A stretch of DNA of 5,966 nucleotides, taken from positions 1-5,966 of the forward strand of contig PXSC01000175.1 of NCBI GenBank assembly GCA_003023535.1, in the 5' to 3' direction. The notes beneath the pieces were generated by a model. It worked only from the letters and a program-made list of their open reading frames with translations, ran no database searches and had not been told where the DNA came from. How positions within the stretch are numbered: position 1 is the stretch's first letter; the number at the start of each line of letters is the position of its first letter. The position numbers and the translations under genes are program-made. Positions 1 to 4,782 of the stretch are shown here, piece after piece. The stretch comes from Halobacteriales archaeon QS_9_70_65. GTDB lineage: Archaea; Halobacteriota; Halobacteria; Halobacteriales; Haloarculaceae.

Positions 1-179
1 TCGGCGGTCGTTTCGCCGGTCGCGCGGTCGAGCGAGACGACCTCGAAGTCCTCCCGGGGAGCGAAGGCCTCTCCGTCCCGGTCGACGGGCTCGCCGTCGG
101 CCCGAACGCGACGATGGAGTTCCGCTGCCTCGACGACCGTGCCGTCGGCTAGGGCGACTCGCGCGTCACCGGCGATGCA
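1..179 (-). other. Intein N-terminal splicing domain (partial) inserted at the EF-2 P-loop, GK|T site
   Basis: From codon 35 of the EF-2 frame the protein reads [20 protein letters not shown]. This is a good match to intein block A (N1): catalytic Cys1, then GD at positions 4-5, V at 8 and an xDG turn near 12-13. After a charged loop it reads [12 protein letters not shown], the second beta-hairpin commonly seen in Hint domains. Fifty-nine intein residues are visible before the window ends, so block B (TxxH), any LAGLIDADG endonuclease and the C-terminal His-Asn are not seen. The N-extein ends in HVDHGK. EF-2 continues with Thr, which would serve as the +1 nucleophile. Splicing would therefore be needed to rebuild the GTP-binding loop of an essential protein. 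An alternative, an inserted non-splicing domain, is unlikely given the Cys1/GD pattern and the exact position. Confidence 0.85.
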
Positions 180-281
180 CTTCCCGTGGTCGACGTGGGC
201 GGCGATGGCGATGTTCCGGATGTTCTCCGGTTCGTCCATCAGCCGCTCGCATTCCTGTACGATCTTCTTGCGTCGGCCCAT
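1..281 (-). CDS. fusA: Translation elongation factor EF-2, N-terminal part, interrupted by an intein (runs off the window)
   Basis: EF-2 is the GTPase that drives ribosome translocation. The reading frame starts at the ATG at 281-279 with [20 protein letters not shown], the typical archaeal EF-2 N-terminus, and continues [14 protein letters not shown] through residue 34. That last stretch is the G1/P-loop (Walker A) motif, which in EF-2 normally continues TTLTD. Here it stops after Gly33-Lys34 and residue 35 is Cys, opening an intein-like sequence to the window edge (59 more complete codons, no stop). The start is supported by GAGGTG (minus strand, 286-291), complementary to the 16S anti-SD, four bases before ATG. 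The G2-G5 motifs and the diphthamide domain lie outside the window. The EF-2 identity is secure; that the downstream extein resumes at Thr is inferred. Confidence 0.93.
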   Translation of the reverse strand, partial: MGRRKKIVQECERLMDEPENIRNIAIAAHVDHGKCIAGDARVALADGTVVEAAELHRRVRADGEPVDRDGEAFAPREDFEVVSLDRATGETTA

Positions 282-285
282 TATA

Positions 286-291
286 CACCTC
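286..291 (-). promoter_or_regulatory. Ribosome binding site of the EF-2 gene
   Basis: The minus strand reads GAGGTG followed by TATA and then ATG at 281. GAGGTG can pair with the CACCTC near the 3' end of archaeal 16S rRNA. The 4-base spacing is short. It is the clearest SD-like site before any start in this window and supports the EF-2 start. Confidence 0.6.
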
Positions 292-350
292 GTTACCGGC
301 AGCAGCGTGATAAGGGTAGTGTTTCCAGTTCCGACGGACGGCTGGCGTGG

Positions 351-360
351 TACTATTTTA
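351..360 (-). promoter_or_regulatory. Candidate TATA box for the EF-2 gene
   Basis: The minus strand reads TAAAATAGTA in otherwise GC-rich DNA, about 75 bases before the EF-2 ATG. With archaeal spacing (about 27 bases to the start site) transcription would begin near 325-330, giving a leader of roughly 45-50 bases that contains the GAGGTG site. Inferred from composition and position only. Confidence 0.45.
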
Positions 361-400
361 GTCAAGACTGAATATGTGCGAGCGGAATGGACAGAACCTC

Positions 401-500
401 GGAAGCCCCTGCGCTCTCGACGGCTGCGACTCGCTGCGGTCCTCGGACTACGTCCTGCGGTCCTTGCGTCGTCTCGCTCGCCGAGAGCGCAGCCCCTTCC
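401..500. repeat. 100-base nested palindrome between EF-2 and pdxT
   Basis: Arms 401-419 and 482-500 are inverted repeats matching at 16 of 19 positions; they share the core CTGCGCTCTCG / CGAGAGCGCAG and the outer GGAAG / CTTCC. At the exact centre (445-455) sits a small perfect hairpin, GGAC-TAC-GTCC. The direct repeat CTGCGGTCCT (434-443 and 455-464) flanks or overlaps it. No reading frame here looks coding. The element lies downstream of pdxT and upstream of the EF-2 promoter. It could be a dispersed haloarchaeal palindromic repeat (from memory, similar sequences recur in halophile genomes) and could also act as a terminator or barrier between two same-strand genes. Its function is not known. 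Confidence 0.6.
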
Positions 501-568
501 AGTCCCGCCCAGCGGTGGATTTTCCGCCAGCATCGCTTAACTAAACATGACCGACGCCGACCGCCGGC

Positions 569-1159
569 TCAGTCGCCGCGGTCCTCGAAGAACGCCAGCC
601 CGTGGAGCCGGGAGTCGTCGGTCAGCTCCGGGTGGAAGGCCGTCCCAACGACGTTGCCCTGCCTGACGGCGACGGGCCGGTCGTCGACCTCCGCCAGCAC
701 CTCGACGTCGTCGCCGACGGCGTCGATCACCGGCGCCCGGATGAACACCGCCGGGAACGGCGCCTCGAGCCCCCGAACGTCGAGGGCGGCCTCGAAGCTG
801 TCCTTCTGTCGGCCGAAGGCGTTGCGGTCGACGGTCACGTCGAGCAGATCCAGCTCCGAGACGCGGTCGTCGCCGGCGTCCCGACTGGCGACGATGAGCC
901 CCGCACACGTCACGAGCATCGGTCGACCGGCGGCGGCGAACTCCCGGATCTCGTCGTCGATGCCCTCCTCGGCGAGCAGCGTGGAGATGGCCGTCGACTC
1001 CCCGCCGGGCAGCAACAGCAGGTCGCAGTCGGGGACGGTCCCCGCGGTCCGTATCTCCTCGACGGTGACGGACTCGCCGTGGGCCGCGGCGGCCCGCCGG
1101 ATCGCGGCGGCGTGTTCGGCGACGTCGCCCTGGACCGCGATGACGCCCGCCCTGAGCAT
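569..1159 (-). CDS. pdxT: Pyridoxal 5'-phosphate synthase glutaminase subunit PdxT
   Basis: PdxT hydrolyses glutamine and passes the ammonia to PdxS, which builds PLP from a pentose phosphate and glyceraldehyde 3-phosphate (DXP-independent route, cytosol). The 196-residue product has the usual family length. Visible signatures: N-terminal AGVIAVQGDVAEH, the oxyanion-loop motif LPGGESTAI (51-58), the nucleophile Cys85 in VTCAGLIVASRDAG, the conserved AFGRQKDSF (114-122) and FIRAP (139-143), and the catalytic pair His176/Glu178 in FHPELTDDSRLH. This completes the class-I glutaminase triad. The start at 1159 gives the expected MLRAGVIAVQGD. No SD is evident, but a T-rich box lies about 26 bases upstream, consistent with a leaderless mRNA. 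The partner pdxS is not in the window. The neighbouring CDF gene is on the same strand 57 bases upstream. Confidence 0.95.
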   Translation of the reverse strand: MLRAGVIAVQGDVAEHAAAIRRAAAAHGESVTVEEIRTAGTVPDCDLLLLPGGESTAISTLLAEEGIDDEIREFAAAGRPMLVTCAGLIVASRDAGDDRVSELDLLDVTVDRNAFGRQKDSFEAALDVRGLEAPFPAVFIRAPVIDAVGDDVEVLAEVDDRPVAVRQGNVVGTAFHPELTDDSRLHGLAFFEDRGD

Positions 1160-1180
1160 ACCGTCGGTAACCGACAGCCG

Positions 1181-1190
1181 GGCAAAAACC
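1181..1190 (-). promoter_or_regulatory. Candidate TATA box of pdxT, possibly also the T-tract terminator of the upstream gene
   Basis: The minus strand reads GGTTTTTGCC in the 57-base gap between the CDF pseudogene stop and the pdxT start. Its centre lies about 26 bases before the pdxT ATG, the spacing expected for a leaderless haloarchaeal transcript. Five consecutive T residues just after a gene end also resemble an archaeal oligo-T terminator. Either or both readings are inference. Confidence 0.35.
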
Positions 1191-1216
1191 CCTCGAAACG
1201 GCCGACCGCGGGCCCG

Positions 1217-2105
1217 CTACGTCTCGGGTTCGACGTAGATGACGCTCACCCGGTCGTCGCGCTCCCGCATTTGCGTCTCGACCTCGGCGATGGCGTCGTC
1301 GACCGCCCCGGCGTCGAACTCCGGCCGGAAGCTGGCGTCGGCCGTCACGAGGACGTCCCGGGGGCCGATGAACACCGTCCGGAGGTCGTCGACGCCGGCG
1401 ACCCCCTCGTGGCCGGCGAGGGCGTCCTCGAGGTCGGCCTCGACGGATGCATCGAGGCTCTCGCCGACGATGAGTCGCTTGTTCTCGATCGCCAGCAGCA
1501 CCGCGAACAGCATCAGTAAGACCCCGATGACGATGGCACCGGCGGCGTCGAAGGCGGGTTCGTCGAAGACGCGCCCCGCCGTGATGCCGACGAGCGCGAC
1601 GACCAGCCCGACGAGCGCGACCGTGTCCTCGGTGAACGCCGTCAGCGTCGTCAGGTCGCTCGTCTGCTCGAAGGCCTCCCGGTAGCCCGACCAGCCGTAC
1701 TCGGCCATCTGCCGTTTCAGCTCGGCGCGGGCCTTCACGAACGCGTACGCCTCGAAGGCGATGCCGCCGGCGAGAACCGCGACGGACACCCAAAACGGGT
1801 CGACCGGCAGCGGGATGTCGACGGTGACGCCGAGGAACTCCGCGGCGCCGGCCTCCGTTCCCTCTTCCGGGTGCCGCAGCTCTTCGATGCCGTGTCTGAG
1901 ACTCTCCCAGCCCGCGATGCCGAACAGCAGCACGGACACGAGAAAGGCGTAGAAGAACTGCGCCTTCCCGTAGCCGAACGGGTGGGCCTGGGTCGCCTCC
2001 CGCTGGCTGTACTTGATGCCGACGAGCAACAGCACCTGGTTGGACGGCGATCCCCCCGTTTGCGAACATCGCGGCGACGACGACACCGGTACTGCCAGCT
2101 GCCAT
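1217..2105 (-). pseudogene. Cation diffusion facilitator (CDF/ZnT-type) transporter, disrupted by a deletion that removes most of TM1-TM2
   Basis: CDF proteins export divalent metal (Zn2+ and relatives) across the cytoplasmic membrane in exchange for protons. The start at 2105 gives MAAGSTGVVVAAMFANGGIA, a normal N-terminus for this subfamily. After codon 21 (2043) the frame breaks. The homologous sequence resumes in another frame at 2041 with NQVLLLVGIKYSQREATQAH, PFGYGKAQFFYAF and so on to the stop at 1217. The missing piece corresponds to roughly 26 residues plus a frameshift, estimated from the family: the end of TM1 and the TM2 segment with the His/Asp metal-site residues just before NQ. 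Four membrane segments remain (FFYAFLVSVLLFGIAG; FWVSVAVLAGGIAFEAY; TVALVGLVVALVG; AIVIGVLLMLFAVLLA), followed by the acidic cytosolic domain ending VSVIYVEPET. A GTG at 2086 could start a 289-residue product lacking the N-terminal metal site. A functional transporter is unlikely. No homopolymer explains the break (the 6-C run at 2052-2057 reads correctly). Confidence 0.8.
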
Positions 2106-2170
2106 ACGGCCCGCGTGTGGGCGCGGACACAAAGTCGTTGGTGTCAAACCTCCTCGCCCGTAAATGCCAT

Positions 2171-2710
2171 ATGCTCGCCGTTCTATCGGACACCCACGGT
2201 CGCGACTCCCCCCGCCTCGGGGGCCGCACCGAGACCGCCGTCGAGGACGCCGACCTCGTCGTCCACGCCGGCGATTTCGTGACGGCCGAGGCGCTCGAGG
2301 CCTTCGAGACCCGCTGTGACCTCCGGGCCGTCCACGGCAACAACGCCACGCCGGCGGTCCGGGACCGACTGCCCGCCGACCGGGTCGTCGAGTGGGCCGG
2401 CCTCCGCGTGTTCGTCGTCCACGGCCACGAGCACGCCGAAACGGAACTGTCGATGGCCGGCAGGCAGGCCGGCGCCGACCTGATCGTCGTCGGTCACTCC
2501 CACGAGCCGGGCTTCCGGAACGGGATCGTCCCGGTCTGCAACCCCGGCAGCCACGCCGACCCGCGGTGGCACCGACCGGCCCACGCGGAGTTGGAGTGGG
2601 ACGACGACGCGGGGCTGGCCCGCGGACGGCTGGTCGAGCCGGCCGGCGAAACGTTCGAACGGTTCACCGTCGAGCCCCGACCCATCGGCGACGGCGAGGA
2701 CGGCGGGTAG
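2171..2710 (+). CDS. Calcineurin-like phosphodiesterase, YfcE/MJ0936 family
   Basis: The predicted 179-residue cytosolic metallophosphoesterase probably hydrolyses phosphodiesters using two metal ions. All expected metal ligands are visible: Asp7 and His9 in LSDTHG, Asp35 in HAGDF, Asn57 in VHGNN, His84 in VVHGHEH, and His109/His111 in VVGHSHEPG, followed by CNPGS. This is the MJ0936/YfcE order and spacing, and the length is usual for that family. The start at 2171 places MLAVLSDTHG at the N-terminus as in relatives. There is no SD and no convincing TATA at -27, so the promoter is undefined. It is divergent from the broken CDF gene, with 65 bases between starts. The physiological substrate cannot be told from sequence. 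Confidence 0.92.
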   Translation: MLAVLSDTHGRDSPRLGGRTETAVEDADLVVHAGDFVTAEALEAFETRCDLRAVHGNNATPAVRDRLPADRVVEWAGLRVFVVHGHEHAETELSMAGRQAGADLIVVGHSHEPGFRNGIVPVCNPGSHADPRWHRPAHAELEWDDDAGLARGRLVEPAGETFERFTVEPRPIGDGEDGG

Positions 2711-2793
2711 GGGACGTCGGGGTGGCGTTGGAGGGCCGAAGCAGGCGGGTGGGCGGAACGTACCGACGGCGGAGCCCCCGACGCACCTCGACG

Positions 2794-2823
2794 TACGGAC
2801 CCGTCTGATAAAGGACGTCCGTA
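2794..2823. terminator. Stem-loop between convergent genes, candidate terminator
   Basis: TACGGAC (2794-2800) and GTCCGTA (2817-2823) are perfect inverted repeats around a 16-base loop, in the 143-base gap between the stops of the phosphoesterase (+) and the membrane protein (-). On the minus strand a GTTTTAG tract at 2828-2834 lies 20 bases after the stop of the membrane-protein gene, a plausible archaeal T-tract terminator. No T-tract follows on the plus strand. Weak evidence. Confidence 0.3.
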
Positions 2824-2853
2824 GGCTAAAACGACCGTTTCACCTACCGAAAC

Positions 2854-3654
2854 TCAGGGTCGTGTCCGGAGGTAGGTCATCGCGACGACGACCGACAGCA
2901 CCGTCAACCCGCCGATGAAGAACGCCATTCCGGGTGGCAGTCCGCCCCCGAGCAGCACCTCGAGGGCGTTGTCGGCTGCGCCGCCGTCGGTCGGTGTCGC
3001 CGTCGGCGTCGGCTCTGCTGTCACCGTCGGCTCTGCTGTCGCCGTCGGCGTCTCTGCAGGCTCTTCCGTCTTCGTCGATGTCGGCGCCGATGTTCCTGTA
3101 GGCTCCGGTGTCTCCGTCGCCTCCGGCGTCGGACTCGCCTCTCCGACGCTGACATCGTCCTCCGAGGTTGCCGTCGCCGTCCCCGTCTCGGTCTCGGTTT
3201 CCTCGATCTCCCCGGAGGCCGGCTGGACGCCCTCGTCGCTGCCGTTGCCACCCCCGCTCGTCTCAGGGTCCTCCGTCTCCCCGGCGTCCGGCTGGGCGTC
3301 CCCGTCGCCGTTGCCATCCGCAGCGTCGCCGCCGCCGGCGCCGAACCCCACCCCGCCGAGGAAGCTCCGCCCGAACAGCTCCTGGATCGCGACGGAGCCG
3401 GCGGCCAGCGCGAGGAGTCCCGTGAAGAGCCGCGAGAGGGCGGCCCGCAGCCCCGAGGCCCGCTCCTGTTCGCCGGCGTAGATGACGAGCGGGCTGTCGG
3501 CCGGGCCGTAGACGGCCATCTCTTCGGCGAGCAGCTGCCGGGCCGTCTCCGACGACAGCGCGGCCATCAGCTCGCCGGCCTCGTCGCTATCGAGGCCGAC
3601 GAGCCGCGGGTCGCTGTCCGGAGAGACGTCCGGGCTGGAGGGCAGGAGGCTCAT
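2854..3654 (-). CDS. Membrane-anchored protein, apparent ArsR-like regulator lacking its winged-helix core
   Basis: The 266-residue protein starts MSLLPSSPDVSPDSDPRLVG and runs through LDSDEAGELMAALSSETARQ. In haloarchaeal HTH proteins as I remember them, this helix leads into a winged helix-turn-helix domain. Here it jumps after Ala43 straight to EEMAVYGPADSPLVIYAGEQ, which in those proteins follows the wing. About 45 residues of DNA-binding core thus seem absent, in frame, at about 3525/3526. Then come a membrane segment (76-94, LFTGLLALAAGSVAIQELF), a Gly-rich turn, an acidic Thr/Glu/Pro/Ser stalk of about 130 residues, probably exposed or glycosylated, and a second membrane segment (242-262) ending YLRTRP. 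The start at 3654 is chosen over the upstream 3726 because MSLLP matches the remembered family start and residues before it are not conserved-looking. Divergent from the small membrane protein. Target and signal unknown. Confidence 0.75.
   Translation of the reverse strand: MSLLPSSPDVSPDSDPRLVGLDSDEAGELMAALSSETARQLLAEEMAVYGPADSPLVIYAGEQERASGLRAALSRLFTGLLALAAGSVAIQELFGRSFLGGVGFGAGGGDAADGNGDGDAQPDAGETEDPETSGGGNGSDEGVQPASGEIEETETETGTATATSEDDVSVGEASPTPEATETPEPTGTSAPTSTKTEEPAETPTATAEPTVTAEPTPTATPTDGGAADNALEVLLGGGLPPGMAFFIGGLTVLSVVVAMTYLRTRP
3007..3042 (-). repeat. Two tandem 18-base repeats in the stalk of the membrane protein
   Basis: Units 3007-3024 and 3025-3042 differ at one base (CGTCGGCTCTGCTGTCAC versus ...GTCGC). 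On the minus strand they encode repeats of the type TAEPTP/TAEPTV. Weaker copies surround them in the Thr/Pro/Glu-rich segment. Because the unit is a multiple of three, the stalk length can change without frameshift. Confidence 0.65.
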
Positions 3655-3735
3655 CGCCCCCCCGTTTCGCGTCGAGCGGCATGAACCTTGTTCACGGCCC
3701 GAAACGACTTTCAGCCCGCGCGGCAATCGCCTCTC

Positions 3736-3912
3736 ATGCTCCGACCACTGGCCGGCACCGTCGCGCCGGCGGCGCAGTCCCTCCCCGGCAACGTCGACCC
3801 CGTCCTCGTCGGCATCATCGCGGTGTTGCTGCTCATCGTCTTCGCCTTCTTCCTGCTCATCCGGCGGACCCTGCTGAGCTTCTCCGAGGGCATCCGCGAG
3901 GGCCGGCGGTAA
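3736..3912 (+). CDS. Small single-pass membrane protein, haloarchaeal, function unknown
   Basis: The 58-residue product starts MLRPLAGTVAPAAQSLPGNV, has one strongly hydrophobic helix at about residues 23-42 (VLVGIIAVLLLIVFAFFLLI), and ends in the basic tail RRTLLSFSEGIREGRR. An N-out/C-in topology is suggested by the positive residues after the helix. The start at 3736 fits the compact form of such proteins; an in-frame TTG at 3688 would add 16 residues of non-conserved appearance. It is divergent from the two-TM gene (81 bases between starts), so the two may share a control region, although no clear TATA is seen. Its TAA stop (3910-3912) touches the right end of the tnpB element. I recognise it as resembling other tiny halophile membrane proteins but know no role. 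Confidence 0.8.
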   Translation: MLRPLAGTVAPAAQSLPGNVDPVLVGIIAVLLLIVFAFFLLIRRTLLSFSEGIREGRR

Positions 3913-3913
3913 A

Positions 3914-3959
3914 CTACCCTACTTCGCTCGGTCTGACGACCTCACTTCGTTGAGGGTAG
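3914..3959. repeat. Right-end palindrome of the tnpB element
   Basis: Outer arms CTACCCT (3914-3920) and AGGGTAG (3953-3959) pair perfectly. Inside, CCTCA (3940-3944) pairs with TGAGG (3951-3955), partly competing with the outer arm. Imperfect subterminal hairpins like this are what Y1 transposases recognise in IS200/IS605-type elements. The tnpB stop codon (3919-3921) overlaps the outer arm. Confidence 0.6.
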
Positions 3960-4035
3960 GGCTTTCGCGTGGACTCCCGCTCTGGCCGGAATCCCCGGCA
4001 GGAGGGTCAAATTCTCCGTTCGCGTTCAACATCCC

Positions 4036-4095
4036 GCGATCTGCTCACGGGCGCACCGCGCCCGTTCGCATGGTCCGAGGGACCGGAGGTCCCTC
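4036..4095. repeat. Hairpin module P3 inserted in the tnpB C-terminal tail (about 60 bases)
   Basis: Plus-strand order: ACGGGCGC-ACC-GCGCCCGT (4047-4065), spacer TCGCATGGTC, CGAGGGACC-GGA-GGTCCCTCG (4076-4096), two perfect stems of 8 and 9 bp with 3-base loops. It separates the TnpB sequence GVRLN(G) from GMLNANGEF. Removing 60 bases joins them in frame, with a GC dinucleotide shared at the borders. If read through, it brings a TGA at 4045-4047. Borders are uncertain by a few bases. Its first hairpin and spacer match module P4 at 28 of 32 positions. Confidence 0.75.
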
Positions 4096-4179
4096 GCCAT
4101 TCAAGCGCACGCCTACGGGTGCGCCTCCGTCGTCCCCAGTTTGGTTCCGGCGGAGATGCCGCAATCCGACGTTCTTGGC

Positions 4180-4231
4180 CGTCGCAAAGTCGCTACGCGA
4201 CTTTGCTGCCCGCCGGACGTAGTCCGGCGAC
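4180..4231. repeat. Hairpin module P2 inserted right after the RuvC-III Asp of tnpB (52 bases)
   Basis: Plus-strand order: GCAAAGTCGC-TAC-GCGACTTTGC (4184-4206), spacer TGCC, CGCCGGAC-GTA-GTCCGGCG (4211-4229), perfect stems of 10 and 8 bp. It interrupts HADYNA|AKNVGL. Excising 52 bases restores the codons GCG-GCC-AAG-AAC. CCG occurs at both borders (4179-4181 and 4231-4233), a possible 3-base duplication or simply boundary ambiguity. The stop of the C-half reading frame (4193-4195) falls in this module. The two loops, TAC and GTA, are reverse complements. Confidence 0.8.
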
Positions 4232-4726
4232 CGCGTTGTAGTCGGCGTGGTTCTCGTAGCCGCATTTCAGACACGCAAAATTCTCACCATCGCGATTGTT
4301 CGGGTGCGTGAATCCGCACGTTGAACACCGCCGACTCGTGTTTTCCGGAGCTACCTGCTCAACGGTGATGCCGTACATCTCGGCTTTATACTCGACGTAT
4401 TCGTACAGTCGCTCAAACGCCCACTCGTGTCCCCACGATGCACCAGAAAGCCTGTCGCGGATGCCGGTCAACTTCTCGAAGGCGATGACCGTACAGCCGT
4501 TCTCGACGGCTTCTGCGATGATACCGTTCGCAATCCGATGGAGCATCATCGTGAACCGGCCCGTCTCTTTCCGCCCGACCGATTGAATGTTCTCGTGAGC
4601 GTGGCGGCTCCCGCACTGCTGGAGCGAGGCCCGCCGCTTTTCGTATTCCCGTCGCCAGTGGTCGAACTCGTGACCGCTCCAAAATACACCCGTCGAAGTG
4701 ACGGCTAACTGGTTCACGCCGAGGTC

Positions 4727-4782
4727 AACGTCCTCAGAAATCGAAGATTTCTGATGGGCTGCACAAGAGCTTCGCTCTTGTG
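4727..4782. repeat. Hairpin module P1 inserted just before the RuvC-I Asp of tnpB (56 bases)
   Basis: Plus-strand order: TCAGAAATC-GAA-GATTTCTGA (4734-4754), spacer TGGGCTG, CACAAGAGC-TTC-GCTCTTGTG (4762-4782), two perfect 9-bp stems. It splits STVLGV|DLGVNQ. Excising 56 bases restores the frame exactly. AACG flanks it on both sides (4727-4730 and 4783-4786), consistent with a 4-base target duplication. It is AT-richer than its surroundings. The loops GAA and TTC are reverse complements. Confidence 0.82.

Larger units (their letters stand above)
3913..4170 (-). ncRNA. Candidate omega RNA (reRNA) overlapping the 3' end of tnpB
   Basis: In IS605/IS1341 elements the guide RNA is co-directional with tnpB. 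It overlaps the last part of the gene and runs through the right end, with the guide taken from flanking DNA. Sense-overlapping RNAs from such haloarchaeal genes are known. The corresponding segment here holds GCGCAC...GTGCGC pairing (4104-4123) and the terminal hairpin 3914-3959. Module P3 (4036-4095) now sits inside this stretch and would insert two extra stem-loops in the scaffold. If the right end is at 3913, the guide would come from the last bases of the small membrane-protein gene. The 5' limit is a guess; no transcript evidence is visible. Confidence 0.4.

Noticed and set aside
387..1238. 283-residue plus-strand frame antisense to pdxT
   Set aside because: Ser/Arg/Pro-rich composition, no recognisable motif, and full overlap with a confidently identified gene.
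537..2147. Long minus-strand open frame spanning pdxT and the CDF gene
   Set aside because: Arg/Gly-rich shadow translation of GC-rich DNA; only its first residues after 2105 are real CDF N-terminus before the frame break.
2106..2170. Shared divergent promoter between the CDF gene and the phosphoesterase gene
   Set aside because: Only a weak AT spot (ACAAAG, 2129-2134) exists, poorly placed for the plus-strand gene; not strong enough to annotate.
4104..4123. GCGCACGCCTACGGGTGCGC as a fourth inserted hairpin in tnpB
   Set aside because: It encodes the normal GAPVGVR part of TnpB and is not needed to be removed for the frame; it is likelier part of the omega-RNA scaffold.
4036..4229. CRISPR array made of the repeated hairpins
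   Set aside because: The hairpins differ in sequence, spacing is irregular, there are no identical repeats of 24-37 bases, and coding sequence lies between them.
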